In this document: positions 12,134-21,206 of the stretch, in pieces
Layout: every line of letters starts with the position of its first letter
How positions within the stretch are numbered: the first letter of the stretch is position 1
NCBI RefSeq assembly: GCF_016863195.1
Contig: NZ_BOOK01000030.1
Location: 124,001 to 188,000, forward strand
Length of the DNA stretch: 64,000 nt
Source: Paraplanobispora takensis
Lineage (GTDB): Bacteria; Actinomycetota; Actinomycetes; Streptosporangiales; Streptosporangiaceae
Direction: 5' to 3'
Translations under genes and position numbers: made by a program
The notes under the pieces: generated by a model
What the model saw: the letters and a program-made list of their open reading frames with translations, nothing else
Databases searched by the model: none
What the model was told of the DNA's origin: nothing

Positions 12134-14049
12134 CCGCCGAGCCTCCCTTCAAAAGCGCGGACACGACCGCCGACCGCCTCCTCGACCGGATCCTCTCCCC
12201 GCGGCCCCCAGCCTTCGCGCTGCTGCACCGGCCCGGCGCCGGCCGGGAGGGCGTTCTCGACGTCCTGGTGGGCGAGGTCTCCACGGCCGCCACGCTGGCC
12301 GCGCTCCCCCTCTCCGACGAGCCGCGCGGCGAGGGGCCCGAACTGCTGACGCTCATCCCGTTCCGGCAGGTCGGCGAGCGGGGCTTCGAGGCACGCGACG
12401 ACGGCGCCCCGCTCGTCGCGATGACCGTCACCGGGCACGCCGTCGTGCCGCTCCCCGCCGCCCTGGCCCGCATCCCCGACCAGCGCATCCAGGCCCGCGA
12501 CCGGCACGTGGACACCCCCGACGACGACTACGCGCGCATCGTGCGCGCCGTCATCGAGGACGAGATCGGCCGGGGCGAGGGCGCCAACTTCGTCATCAAA
12601 CGCTCGTTCGTGGCCGACATCACCGACTACACCCCGCGCAGCGCGTTGACGCTCTTCCGCCGGCTCGTCACCCGGGAGTCGGGCACGTACTGGACGTTCG
12701 TCGTCCACACCGGCGACAGGACGCTCGTCGGCGCCTCACCGGAACGGCACATCAGCGTCTCGGACGGCGTCGCGGTGATGAACCCGATCAGCGGCACCTA
12801 CCGCTATCCCCCGTCGGGCCCGACCGTCGGCGCGCTCATGGACTTCCTCGCCGACAAGAAGGAAGCCGACGAGCTGTACATGGTCGTCGACGAAGAGCTC
12901 AAGATGATGGCCAGGATCTGCGAGTCGGGAGGCCGCCTGACCGGCCCGTTCCTGCGGGAGATGACCAGGCTCGCGCACACCGAGTACTACATCGAGGGCC
13001 GGACCGACAGGGACGTGCGGGAGATCCTGCACGAGACGCTCCTCGCGCCCACCGTCACCGGCAGCCCGCTGGAGAACGCGTGCCGGGTGATCGGCCGCTA
13101 CGAGAAGCAGGGCCGGGGCTACTACAGCGGCGTCGCCGCGCTGATCGGCAGGGACGCGGCGGGCGGGCGCACGCTCGACTCCTCGATCCTGATCCGCACC
13201 GCCGACATCGACGCCGGCGGCCGGGTGAACATCGGGGTGGGCGCCACCCTGGTCAGGCACTCCGACCCCGAATCGGAGGTGGCCGAGACCGCGGCCAAGG
13301 CGGCCGGGCTACTCGAAGCGCTGTGCGCCGAGCCGCCCGAGCAGCTCGCCGAGCACCCCGACGTGCGCGGAGCGCTGGAGGGGCGCAACGACGACATCTC
13401 CGGGTTCTGGCGGCGGGAACCGGCCGAGCGGACCTTCTGGACGCCCGACCTGATCGGCCGCCGGGCGCTGGTGGTGGACGCCGAGGACACGTTCACCTCG
13501 ATGATCGCCCACCAGCTGCGCTCGCTGGGCCTGCAGGTGAGCGTGCGCAGGTTCGACGAGCCGTACGAGCTGGAGCGGCACGACGTGGTGGTGCTCGGCC
13601 CCGGCCCCGGCGACCCGGCGGAGCTGACCCACCCCAAGATCGCTCACCTGCGCGGTGCCGTGGACCGGCTGCTGGGATCCGGCGTCCCGTTCCTCGCCGT
13701 GTGCCTGAGCCACCAGGTGCTCAGCGGCGCGCTCGGCCTGCCGCTGCGCCGCAGGAAGGTGCCCAACCAGGGCGTGCAGCGGGTGATCGACCTGTTCGGC
13801 CGCCGGACCAGGGTGGGCTTCTACAACACCTTCGCCTCGCACGCGGAGTCGGAGGAGTTCGAGACCGCCGGGCTGCCGGGGCCGGTCTCCGTCAGCCGCG
13901 ACCCGGAGACGGGCGAGGTGCACGCACTGCGCGGGCCCGGATTCGCCTCCATGCAGTTCCACCCGGAGTCGGTGCTCACCTCGGACGGGGTCGGCATCCT
14001 GCGCGACGCCCTGCTCTCGGTGCTCGACCGGCTGCCGGTCCCCCGATGA
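12130..14049 (+). CDS. PhzE/SgcD-like 2-amino-2-deoxyisochorismate synthase
   Basis: 639 aa fusion of a chorismate-using anthranilate-synthase-I-type domain (about 1-420) and a glutamine amidotransferase domain (about 450-639). The synthase part shows IKRSFVADITDY, GASPERHISVSDGVAVMNPI, SGTYRY, DELKMMA-type EELKMMARICESGG and the metal-site EVAETAAKA. The amidotransferase part has VLGPGPGDP, nucleophile Cys525 in LAVCLSHQVL and the His-Glu pair in MQFHPESVLT. It converts chorismate and glutamine to 2-amino-2-deoxyisochorismate. SgcD makes the same product in C-1027, but there a dehydrogenase (SgcG) follows; here the next enzyme is a PhzD-type hydrolase. Length fits PhzE (about 630). Confidence 0.92.
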   Translation: MTAEPPFKSADTTADRLLDRILSPRPPAFALLHRPGAGREGVLDVLVGEVSTAATLAALPLSDEPRGEGPELLTLIPFRQVGERGFEARDDGAPLVAMTVTGHAVVPLPAALARIPDQRIQARDRHVDTPDDDYARIVRAVIEDEIGRGEGANFVIKRSFVADITDYTPRSALTLFRRLVTRESGTYWTFVVHTGDRTLVGASPERHISVSDGVAVMNPISGTYRYPPSGPTVGALMDFLADKKEADELYMVVDEELKMMARICESGGRLTGPFLREMTRLAHTEYYIEGRTDRDVREILHETLLAPTVTGSPLENACRVIGRYEKQGRGYYSGVAALIGRDAAGGRTLDSSILIRTADIDAGGRVNIGVGATLVRHSDPESEVAETAAKAAGLLEALCAEPPEQLAEHPDVRGALEGRNDDISGFWRREPAERTFWTPDLIGRRALVVDAEDTFTSMIAHQLRSLGLQVSVRRFDEPYELERHDVVVLGPGPGDPAELTHPKIAHLRGAVDRLLGSGVPFLAVCLSHQVLSGALGLPLRRRKVPNQGVQRVIDLFGRRTRVGFYNTFASHAESEEFETAGLPGPVSVSRDPETGEVHALRGPGFASMQFHPESVLTSDGVGILRDALLSVLDRLPVPR

Positions 14050-14111
14050 GCCCGGCCCCGGCCCGGAGAACCCGGTCCCGGAAGAACCCGATGACGGACA
14101 GGAAGGAAGAG

Positions 14112-15299
14112 ATGGCGACCATACTCATCGCCGGCGGCGGCATCGGAGGCCTCGCCGCCGCCGTCGCCGCCGCGGGGCGGGGGCACCGGGCGGTGGTCCT
14201 GGAGCGCCGCGAGGGGTTCACCGAACTCGGCGCGGGCATCCAGATCGGCCCGAACGGCTTCACCGCCCTGGACCGGCTCGGCGTGGGCCACGAGGTGCGC
14301 AGCCTGGCGGTCTACATCGACGAGCTGCGCTTCATGGACGGCACCACCGGCGAGCGGGTGGCGAGCATGCCGCTCACCGGCCGCTACCGGGCCCGCTTCG
14401 GCAACCCGTACGCGGTGGTCCAGCGCGTGGACCTGTACGGCCCGCTGCTGGCCGCCTGCCGTACCTCCCCGCTGATCGAGCTGCGCGAGCGCAGCCACGT
14501 CGCCGACTACCGCCAGGACGCCGCCGGAGTGACCGCGATCCTCGACGACGGCGGGCGAGTTCGCGGCGACGCGCTGATCGGGGCCGACGGCATCCGCTCG
14601 GCGGTGCGCGCCCGGCTCGTCGGCGACGGGGAGCCCCGGGTGTCGGGGCACACCATCTACCGCTCGGTCATCCCGATGGAACAGGTGCCCGAGGAGCTGC
14701 GCTGGAACACCGTGACCCTGTGGGCAGGCCCCGGCTGGCACTTCGTGCACTATCCGATCGGCGGCGGCCGGTACCTCAACCTGGCGGCCACCCGCGACGA
14801 CGGCGCCACCCGGGTGGTGACCGGCAGGCCCGCGGCGCGCGAGCACGTGCTCGGCGAGTTCCCCGGGCTGGGCGAGACCGCCCGGCGCCTGCTGGAGCTG
14901 GGCGAGGACTGGCGGGAGTGGGTGCTGTGCGACCGCGACCCGGTCGGCGACTGGACCGACGGGCGGGTGGTCCTGCTCGGCGACGCCGCCCACCCCATGC
15001 TGCAGTACGCGGCGCAGGGCGCCTGCATGGCGCTGGAGGACGCGGTGACGCTCGGCGACTTGCTGGACTGCGGCGCCGGGGAGTTCCCGCAGCGCTTCGA
15101 GAAGTACAACGCGGCCCGGCGCGAACGCACCGGCAGGACGCAGCTGGTCGCCCGCGCGATGGGCGAGCTGCTCTACCACCCGGCCGGGGACGAGGCCCTG
15201 GCCAGGAACCGGATGTTGTCGGCCCTGTCCGACGACGACCTGCACGACAAGGTCTCGTGGCTGCACGGCGCCCGGGACTTCGCCCGGGCCGCGGCCTGA
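14112..15299 (+). CDS. FAD-dependent aromatic hydroxylase (3-hydroxybenzoate 6-hydroxylase-like)
   Basis: 395 aa group A flavin monooxygenase. FAD motif ILIAGGGIGGLAAAVA at the N-terminus, the DG motif GDALIGADGIRSAVR and the second FAD motif VVLLGDAAHPMLQYAAQGA. The sequence between resembles salicylate and 3-hydroxybenzoate 6-hydroxylases (GAGIQIGPNGFTALDRLG). ATG 14112 directly follows an AAGGAAGAG-type RBS and starts at the Rossmann fold; ATG 14091 would add seven residues. Fourth gene in the hydroxyanthranilate operon, so ring hydroxylation of 3-hydroxyanthranilate or an early derivative is the simplest inference. Family members need NAD(P)H but no separate reductase. Confidence 0.82.
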   Translation: MATILIAGGGIGGLAAAVAAAGRGHRAVVLERREGFTELGAGIQIGPNGFTALDRLGVGHEVRSLAVYIDELRFMDGTTGERVASMPLTGRYRARFGNPYAVVQRVDLYGPLLAACRTSPLIELRERSHVADYRQDAAGVTAILDDGGRVRGDALIGADGIRSAVRARLVGDGEPRVSGHTIYRSVIPMEQVPEELRWNTVTLWAGPGWHFVHYPIGGGRYLNLAATRDDGATRVVTGRPAAREHVLGEFPGLGETARRLLELGEDWREWVLCDRDPVGDWTDGRVVLLGDAAHPMLQYAAQGACMALEDAVTLGDLLDCGAGEFPQRFEKYNAARRERTGRTQLVARAMGELLYHPAGDEALARNRMLSALSDDDLHDKVSWLHGARDFARAAA

Positions 15300-15367
15300 G
15301 CCCCGCACCGCCTTGACCCGGGCGCCCGCCCGGCCCACCGGACACCTATCGGAAGGAACTGCTGGAC

Positions 15368-17215
15368 ATGTGCGGCATCGCTGGATGTGTGAACTACGAC
15401 GAGGACCTGAGCGGCGCGGGTGAGGTGATCTCCGCCATGACCGCCACCCTGGAGTACCGGGGCCCGGACGCCGGTGGGGTGTGGACCTCGCCCCGCGCGG
15501 CCCTGGGACACCGCAGACTTGCGATCATCGACCTTGAGGGCGGGCGGCAGCCGATGGCGGCCGGGAGCGAGGCCCTGCCGGTGATGACCTACAACGGCGA
15601 GGTCTACAACTACCGGGAGCTGCGCGAGGAACTGATCGGCCTGGGCCACGGGTTCCGCACGACGAGCGACACCGAGGTCGTGCTGCGCGCCTATCTGGAG
15701 TGGGGCGCGGACTTCGCCGAGCGCCTCGACGGCATCTTCGCCCTGGCGATCTGGGACCCGCGCACCGAGGAGCTGCTGCTGGTCCGCGACCGGATGGGCG
15801 TCAAGCCGCTGTACTACTATCCGACCCCCGGCGGCCTGCTGTTCGGCTCCGAGCCCAAGACGATCCTCGCCCACCCCCACGCTGAGGCCGTGATCGACGC
15901 GGACGGGCTGCGGGAGATCTTCACCATCGTCAAGACGCCGGGCCACGCGGTCTTCCGCGGCATGTACGAGGTCCGCCCGGCCACCGTCCTGCGCTTCTCC
16001 CGCTCGGGGAGCACCGAGACGCGCTACTGGCGGCTGGAGGCGCGAGAGCACCACGACGACCTCGACACGACGGTCGCCACGGTCCGGCGGCTCCTGGAGG
16101 AGATCGTGGAGCGGCAGATGGTCGCCGACGTCACCGTCGGCACCCTGCTCTCCGGCGGCCTCGACTCCAGCGCGATCACCGCGCTGGCCGCGCGGGCGAT
16201 GGCCCGCAGGGGCGCGGACCAGCCGCTGAAGGCCTTCTCCGTGGACTTCAAGGGCCACGAGTCGCGCTTCAAGGCCAACGTGCAGTGGGAGGACCCCGAC
16301 ACCCCCTTCGCCGTCGAGGTCGCCGAGCACGTGGGCGCCGAGCACATCATCGTCGAGCTGGACAACGCCGAGATCCTCGACCCGGAGGTACGGCGCACGG
16401 TGCTGCGGGCCCAGGACCTGCCGGTCTCCACCGGAGACATGGAGTACTCGCTGCTGGTGCTGTGCCGGGCGCTGAAGGAGCGGATGACGGTGGCGCTGTC
16501 GGGCGAGGCGGCCGACGAGCTGTTCGGCGGCTACACCTGGTTCCACGACCGGGACGCCGTCGAGTCCGACACCTTCCCCTGGCACTCCCCGTTCAAGAAG
16601 GCCGGCGGCATCGGCGCGCTGCAGTCGATCGGCCTGTGGGACCGGCTGGGCCTGGCCGAGTACGTCAAGCACCGCTACACCGAGGCCCTGGAGGAGGTGC
16701 CGCGCCTGCCCGGGGAGAGCGGGCTGGAGGCGCGCATGCGCGAGCTGACCTACCTCAACCTCACCCGGTGGGAGAACTTCCTGCTGGACCGCAAGGACCG
16801 CATCAGCATGGCCGCGAGCCTGGAGGTGCGCGTGCCCTTCACCGACCACCGGCTGGTGGAGTACGTCTACAACACGCCCTGGGCGATGAAGAACTTCGAC
16901 GGCCGGGAGAAGAGCCTGCTGCGCGCCGCCATGCGGGGCGTGCTTCCCGACTCGGTCCTGGACCGCAAGAAGAACCCCTATCCCTCCACCCAGGACGAGG
17001 GGTACGAGGCGGCGCTGCGCGAGAAGCTGGAGGCCATCCTGGCCGGGGACGGCCCGGTGCTCAAGCTGGCCTCGGAGACGGAGATCCGCACGCTGCTCGA
17101 CGCGCCGGCCGGCTCCTACGCCATGGGCGGCCCGTGGAGCGCCCGCGCGGTCATCGAGCGGCTGATCGAGTTCGACACCTGGGTCACCGCGTACGGCGTG
17201 CGCGTGGAGCTGTGA
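15368..17215 (+). CDS. Asparagine-synthetase-like (class II) amidotransferase
   Basis: 615 aa AsnB-type enzyme. Cys2 is the N-terminal glutaminase nucleophile (MCGIAGCV); RGPDAGG, RRLAIIDL, YNGEVYNY and SDTEV complete that domain. The synthetase domain carries the ATP PP-loop LLSGGLDSSAI (about residues 257-267) and LSGEAADELFGGY. It makes an amide from a carboxylate, ATP and glutamine. In secondary metabolism such enzymes amidate or cyclise pathway acids, so the hydroxyanthranilate acid or another acid of this pathway is a possible substrate; this is inference. Housekeeping AsnB remains an alternative, but position at the end of the operon, just before a strong terminator, favours a pathway role. 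Confidence 0.85.
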   Translation: MCGIAGCVNYDEDLSGAGEVISAMTATLEYRGPDAGGVWTSPRAALGHRRLAIIDLEGGRQPMAAGSEALPVMTYNGEVYNYRELREELIGLGHGFRTTSDTEVVLRAYLEWGADFAERLDGIFALAIWDPRTEELLLVRDRMGVKPLYYYPTPGGLLFGSEPKTILAHPHAEAVIDADGLREIFTIVKTPGHAVFRGMYEVRPATVLRFSRSGSTETRYWRLEAREHHDDLDTTVATVRRLLEEIVERQMVADVTVGTLLSGGLDSSAITALAARAMARRGADQPLKAFSVDFKGHESRFKANVQWEDPDTPFAVEVAEHVGAEHIIVELDNAEILDPEVRRTVLRAQDLPVSTGDMEYSLLVLCRALKERMTVALSGEAADELFGGYTWFHDRDAVESDTFPWHSPFKKAGGIGALQSIGLWDRLGLAEYVKHRYTEALEEVPRLPGESGLEARMRELTYLNLTRWENFLLDRKDRISMAASLEVRVPFTDHRLVEYVYNTPWAMKNFDGREKSLLRAAMRGVLPDSVLDRKKNPYPSTQDEGYEAALREKLEAILAGDGPVLKLASETEIRTLLDAPAGSYAMGGPWSARAVIERLIEFDTWVTAYGVRVEL

Positions 17216-17245
17216 AGGACGGCGAGCCCCGCGGTCCCGGCCGGA

Positions 17246-17306
17246 CACGGGGGAAGGGCGGCAGGACGGTCTCCGGCGGGGACCGTCCTGCCGCCCTTCC
17301 CCCGTG
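17246..17306. terminator. Perfect 26-bp hairpin terminator (bidirectional)
   Basis: Arms 17246-17271 and 17281-17306 are perfect inverted copies with a nine-base loop. It starts 31 bases after the amidotransferase stop and ends one base before the stop codon of the convergent oxidase gene. Confidence 0.9.
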
Positions 17307-17307
17307 C

Positions 17308-18669
17308 TCAGCGGGCGGCCGGGGGCGCCGGGGGGATGTTGTAGTTGAGGTGGAAGAAGTTGTCCGGGTCGTAGGCCCGCTTCACCTCGCGCAGCCGCGC
17401 GTAGTCGCCGGGGGCGTAGGCGCTCTCGGCCCGCGCCGGGTCGTGCAGGAAGTTCAGGAACGCGCGCCCGGCCGCGTACGGCCGCAGCGCCCTGTCCACC
17501 TGCGGCACCCACGCGTCGAGGATGGCGGTGAAGCGCGCCGTACGGTGGCCCACGGGACCGGCCTGCGGTCCCGGCCGGCCCATCGCGCCGCCCCAGTGGC
17601 GGATCTCCACCGCCGAGACCGGGGAGCCGGGCCGCCCGGCCTCCGTCACCAGGGCGTCGATCACCGGGTCGGGCAGCGTGTCGAGCGGGCTCACGTGGGC
17701 GGGCCCGGTGCCCCCCATGTCGATGCCGCCGAAGGGCGTCACCCTGAACGTCTCCAGCAGCGCCGGGCCGGCGGCCCGCCACAGCGGGTCGAGCAGCTGC
17801 CGCGCCCGCTCCGGCTCCCCGGTGTACATCGCCTGGATCGCCAGCACCCGCCTGCCCCTCAGATGGGCGGGCACCTGGCGGTCGTACGGGAGCCTGGTCA
17901 GCAGGACGGCGGTGCTCAGCTCGTCGGGCGCGCCGTCGGTCCAGTCGCGATAGAGAGCGAGCACGTCGCCCGCCCGCTCGGCCGTGAAGTAGGCGGCGCC
18001 GGCGTAGACCCGGGCCACCGGATGGAGGCGGAACTCCAGCGAGGTCACCACGCCGAAGTTGCCGCCGCCGCCGCGCATCGCCCAGAACAGGTCGGGGTGC
18101 CGCTCGGCGCCGGCGGTCAGCAGCCGCCCGTCGGCGGTGACGACCTCGGCGTGGAGCACGCTGTCGGCGGCGAAGCCGTACTGGCGCGACAGCCAGCCCA
18201 CGCCGCCGCCCAGCGTGTAGCCGGCCACGCCCACCGTCTGGTGCGAGCCCGCCAGCGGAGCCAGGCCGAACGGCTCCGCCGCGGCGATCACCTGCTCCCA
18301 GGTGGCGCCGCATCCGACGTGGGCCACCTTGCGGTCCGGGTCCACCAGGACGGTGGCCATCTTCGCGGTCTTCAGCAGCAGGCCCCCGTCGGAGGCGGCG
18401 TGCGTGCCGTGGCCGGTGCCCTGGACGGCGAAGGGCAGCCCGTGCTCGCGCGCCGCGGTGACGGCGGCCTGCACGTCCGCGGCCCCCGACGCCATCGCGA
18501 CGAGCGCCGGGCGCGGGTCGATGCCGGAATAGGGCGCCTGCCGTTCCCTGTCGTAGGCGGCCTCGCCGGGCAGGTGCACGGGTCCGCCGAACTCGCGGCG
18601 CAGACGCTCGGCCACCTCGGGCCCGGCACCGGGCTCGGGGTACGGTCGTCGCTGGACGTGGCGGCTCAT
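17308..18669 (-). CDS. BBE/PCMH-type FAD-linked oxidase
   Basis: 453 aa berberine-bridge-enzyme-like oxidase. The FAD-attaching His is visible in VQGTGHGTHAASDGG (near residue 85) and the FAD loop in GVAGYTLGGGVGWLSRQYG. Bicovalent members carry a Cys just before this loop; here the place reads GSHQTVG, so only the His bond is expected. MRGGGGNFGVVTSLEFRLHP and the C-terminal YDPDNFFHLNYNIPP (BBE domain) complete the family pattern. These enzymes oxidise alcohols, sugars or saturated C-C/C-N bonds with O2. The upstream secreted hydrolase gene ends 119 bases before it on the same strand. Substrate unknown; no signal peptide is evident. Confidence 0.85.
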   Translation of the reverse strand: MSRHVQRRPYPEPGAGPEVAERLRREFGGPVHLPGEAAYDRERQAPYSGIDPRPALVAMASGAADVQAAVTAAREHGLPFAVQGTGHGTHAASDGGLLLKTAKMATVLVDPDRKVAHVGCGATWEQVIAAAEPFGLAPLAGSHQTVGVAGYTLGGGVGWLSRQYGFAADSVLHAEVVTADGRLLTAGAERHPDLFWAMRGGGGNFGVVTSLEFRLHPVARVYAGAAYFTAERAGDVLALYRDWTDGAPDELSTAVLLTRLPYDRQVPAHLRGRRVLAIQAMYTGEPERARQLLDPLWRAAGPALLETFRVTPFGGIDMGGTGPAHVSPLDTLPDPVIDALVTEAGRPGSPVSAVEIRHWGGAMGRPGPQAGPVGHRTARFTAILDAWVPQVDRALRPYAAGRAFLNFLHDPARAESAYAPGDYARLREVKRAYDPDNFFHLNYNIPPAPPAAR

Positions 18670-18788
18670 AATCAGGCCCTTTCTCCTGTCAGAGGTGTTC
18701 CCGCGCCGGGTCCTTCATCATCCGGCGCGGGAACCTTGGCGTCGTGCGTGAACCTCGTGTGGACGTCGTGCGTGCCGTACCGCCGGGC

Positions 18789-19844
18789 TCAGGGAGCGCA
18801 GCCGTCGAGTCCCGGACCGGGTGTCGCGGTCCCGGGGCCGAAGAAGAGCTTCGAGCAGGCCACCAGGAAGGCCGGGTTCTCCTCGGGGACGAAGTGCCCG
18901 GAGTCGGGCGCGACGGCGGTGCGCACGTCGTCGGCGACCTGGCGGAAGGAGTCCGCGACGCCGGGCCCGAAGGAGTACTGCCCGCCGATGCCCAGGACCG
19001 GCATGGCCAGCCGCCTGGCGGCGTTGGCCTTGTTGTCGGCCGCGTCCGCGGCGAAGGCCCGGTAGTACTCGTAGCCCGCCGTACGGCGGGCCGGGTCGGC
19101 GTAGGCCCGGTAGAAGGTCTCCCGGTCGACGGCGTCCTTGCGGTAGCTGAAGTCGAAGATCATCCCGAGGTAGGTCGGGACCTCGTCGTTGTCCATGATC
19201 TTCTCGGGGATCGGCGCGGGCGAGGAGTTGAAGCGGAAGTGCCAGCTCAGGCCGTACAGCTCCTCCAGGCCGAAGCCGGGCAGCGGTGACTCGATCATGG
19301 CCAGCCGGGTCACCTCGGCGGGGAAGTCGCGGGCGTAGGGGTAGGCGACCAGGACGCCGAGGTCATGGCCGATGATCTTCACCTGCCGGAAGCCCAGCCT
19401 GTTGACGGCCTGGCGGATCCGGTGGGCCGTGGTGACCTTGTCGTAGCCCCCGGAGGGGATGCCGGAGGTGCCCAGGCCCGGCAGGTCCATCGCGATGACG
19501 GTGTGGTCGCGGGCCAGCTCCGGCATCACCGGGCGCCACATCTCCCAGGTCTGCGGCCAGCCGTGCAGCAGCAGCAGGGCCGGACCCGAACCGCCGCGGA
19601 CGTAGTGGAGGGTGCCGCCGTCGACGGCGACCCTGCCGTGGCTGAAGCCGGGCGGCGGGGCCGTCGTCCCGTCAGAGGTCGCCGTCCCGCCGGGGCCCGC
19701 CGTACCGGAGCCTCGCGTGTCGGCGCTGGCGGTGGTGGTGAGCGCGGCCGTCAGGATGAGGGCCAGCGCGCCGGCGGCCAGCCGTGCGAGTTTCACGGCC
19801 CCCGTCATCCTCGGTGCCCGCCCGGGTGTTGCGTCCAGCGGCAT
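18789..19844 (-). CDS. Secreted epoxide-hydrolase-like alpha/beta hydrolase
   Basis: 351 aa. After a signal-peptide-like N-terminus (ARLAAGALALILTAALTTTA, cleavage likely after ASA near residue 41) comes an epoxide-hydrolase fold: oxyanion motif HGWPQTW, nucleophile Asp in IIGHDLGVLVA, and catalytic His in DSGHFVPEENP. Enediyne clusters encode epoxide hydrolases (SgcF, NcsF2, KedF) that open a core epoxide; these have no signal peptide in the versions I recall, so this protein may instead act outside the cell or be a dehalogenase-like hydrolase. ATG 19844 is chosen for GGAAGGAAG seven bases upstream; ATG 19808 would still keep the signal segment. Confidence 0.8.
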   Translation of the reverse strand: MPLDATPGRAPRMTGAVKLARLAAGALALILTAALTTTASADTRGSGTAGPGGTATSDGTTAPPPGFSHGRVAVDGGTLHYVRGGSGPALLLLHGWPQTWEMWRPVMPELARDHTVIAMDLPGLGTSGIPSGGYDKVTTAHRIRQAVNRLGFRQVKIIGHDLGVLVAYPYARDFPAEVTRLAMIESPLPGFGLEELYGLSWHFRFNSSPAPIPEKIMDNDEVPTYLGMIFDFSYRKDAVDRETFYRAYADPARRTAGYEYYRAFAADAADNKANAARRLAMPVLGIGGQYSFGPGVADSFRQVADDVRTAVAPDSGHFVPEENPAFLVACSKLFFGPGTATPGPGLDGCAP

Positions 19845-20126
19845 GTGCGGCTTCCTTCCGATCGCCGGGAATTCACGGTGCTGCGATCGTCAGCCTGCTT
19901 CCGCTGGATTGCGATCCACATCTTCCTCGTTGCGCAATCACGCGGAGAGGGGCCCCCGGCCGGGGCGCGGCGCGCAAGTCAGCACGATGGAAGAAAACGG
20001 CGCCGGGATCATGATGAGAATGGGCCGTGGCCAGAGATTCTGCCGCCGGGCTCCGGGGGGCGGGGCGATCGGATTCCGCGACCGGGGACGGCCTCCGCCG
20101 ACGACCCCGAGGAATGAGGTTCCCCC
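19845..20126. promoter_or_regulatory. Divergent intergenic region with TTGCGCAAT site
   Basis: 282 bases between divergent genes with no credible ORF. The near-palindrome TTGCGCAAT at 19930-19938 repeats the core of the 900-930 inverted repeat, which suggests a shared regulator. GAGG at 20116-20119 serves the membrane-protein gene. Confidence 0.4.
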
Positions 20127-20690
20127 ATGGCGACCGGAGCGGTTTCCGTAGGACGGTCCCCCGGCCGGCTGACCGGGCTCAACACCCGGCATCACCGGCT
20201 GGCGCTCAACATCTATCTTCTGATCGTCGTGGCCCACTGGGCCGAACACCTCGCCCAGGCCGTCCAGGTCTACGTCCTGGGCTGGCCGCTGCCCCAGGCG
20301 CGGGGCGTCCTGGGCCTGCCCTTCCCCTGGCTCGTCACCTCCGAGTGGATGCACTACGGTTATGCGCTCCTGATGCTGGCCGGCCTGATCATCCTGCGGC
20401 CCGGCTTCACCGGCAGGTCCCGCACCTGGTGGAACATCTCGCTCGGCATCCAGGTCTGGCACCACCTCGAACACCTGCTGCTGCTCGTCCAGGCGCTGGC
20501 CGGCGCCAACCTGCTGGGACGCCCGGCCCCGACGAGCCTCATCCAGCTCCTCGTGCCGCGCATGGAGCTGCACCTGTTCTACAACGCGCTCGTCTTCGCG
20601 CCCATGGTGGTCGCGATGATCCTGCACCGGCGGCCCCGTCCCGCCGAGCGCGCCCTCATGCGGTGCAACTGCGCGGCCGCCCCCGCATGA
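20127..20690 (+). CDS. Small integral membrane protein, histidine-rich (unknown)
   Basis: 187 aa, four hydrophobic segments (about residues 24-46, 69-90, 107-130 and 150-165). Many histidines sit near membrane edges (HHRLALN, HWAEHLAQ, WHHLEHLLLL, ELHLFYN), which could bind metal or haem; this is only a pattern. I do not recognise a characterised family. ATG 20127 has GAGG seven bases upstream. Its stop overlaps the start of the next membrane-protein gene (ATGA), so both are co-translated. Confidence 0.75.
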   Translation: MATGAVSVGRSPGRLTGLNTRHHRLALNIYLLIVVAHWAEHLAQAVQVYVLGWPLPQARGVLGLPFPWLVTSEWMHYGYALLMLAGLIILRPGFTGRSRTWWNISLGIQVWHHLEHLLLLVQALAGANLLGRPAPTSLIQLLVPRMELHLFYNALVFAPMVVAMILHRRPRPAERALMRCNCAAAPA

Positions 20691-21166
20691 CGGCGGACGA
20701 CCGCCGGCCCGCCGGACGGCGCTCCCCCGCCTTCGGCGTGGCCCTGACCGTCCTGGCCGTCTTCCTGCTGCTGCTGGCCGTGCCGAACGTCGGCACGGCC
20801 GTGCGCGCCGCGCGCGCCGACGGGATCGGGGGCTGGTTCACCCCGGGGCGGCTGGACTGCGTGCAGCACCCCGGGCACGAGTCCTGCGTCTGGACCGGGG
20901 ACTTCCTGTCCGAGGACGGCGCGGTCCGCAGGACGGGAATCGAGATGTACGGCGCCGACCGGTACTCCCACCGGGCCGGGGAGCGGGCCAGGGCCGTGGA
21001 CATCGGCCACCCCAGCCGGGTGTACGGCCCCGGCGGCTCGAACGAGTGGGTGTTCACCGCCCTGATGCTCCTGGCCGGCGTGGGGATCCCGGTGTCCGTG
21101 TACGGCCGGCCGCTGCGCCGGGTCCTGGGTTCCGGCGCCCGGCGTGAGGCCGGATCCCGGTCGTGA
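20687..21166 (+). CDS. Membrane protein with extracytoplasmic Cys-containing domain (unknown)
   Basis: 159 aa. One hydrophobic helix at about residues 17-37 and another at about 122-140, with an intervening domain (RLDCVQHPGHESCVWTGDF, DRYSHRAGERARAVDIG) holding two cysteines that could pair outside the cell. Overlaps the upstream membrane-protein gene by four bases and probably works with it. Family not recognised. Confidence 0.65.
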   Translation: MTADDRRPAGRRSPAFGVALTVLAVFLLLLAVPNVGTAVRAARADGIGGWFTPGRLDCVQHPGHESCVWTGDFLSEDGAVRRTGIEMYGADRYSHRAGERARAVDIGHPSRVYGPGGSNEWVFTALMLLAGVGIPVSVYGRPLRRVLGSGARREAGSRS

Positions 21167-21206
21167 GGCCGGGTGCCCGTCGCCCGTCGTGAGCGCGGGT
21201 GCCCGG

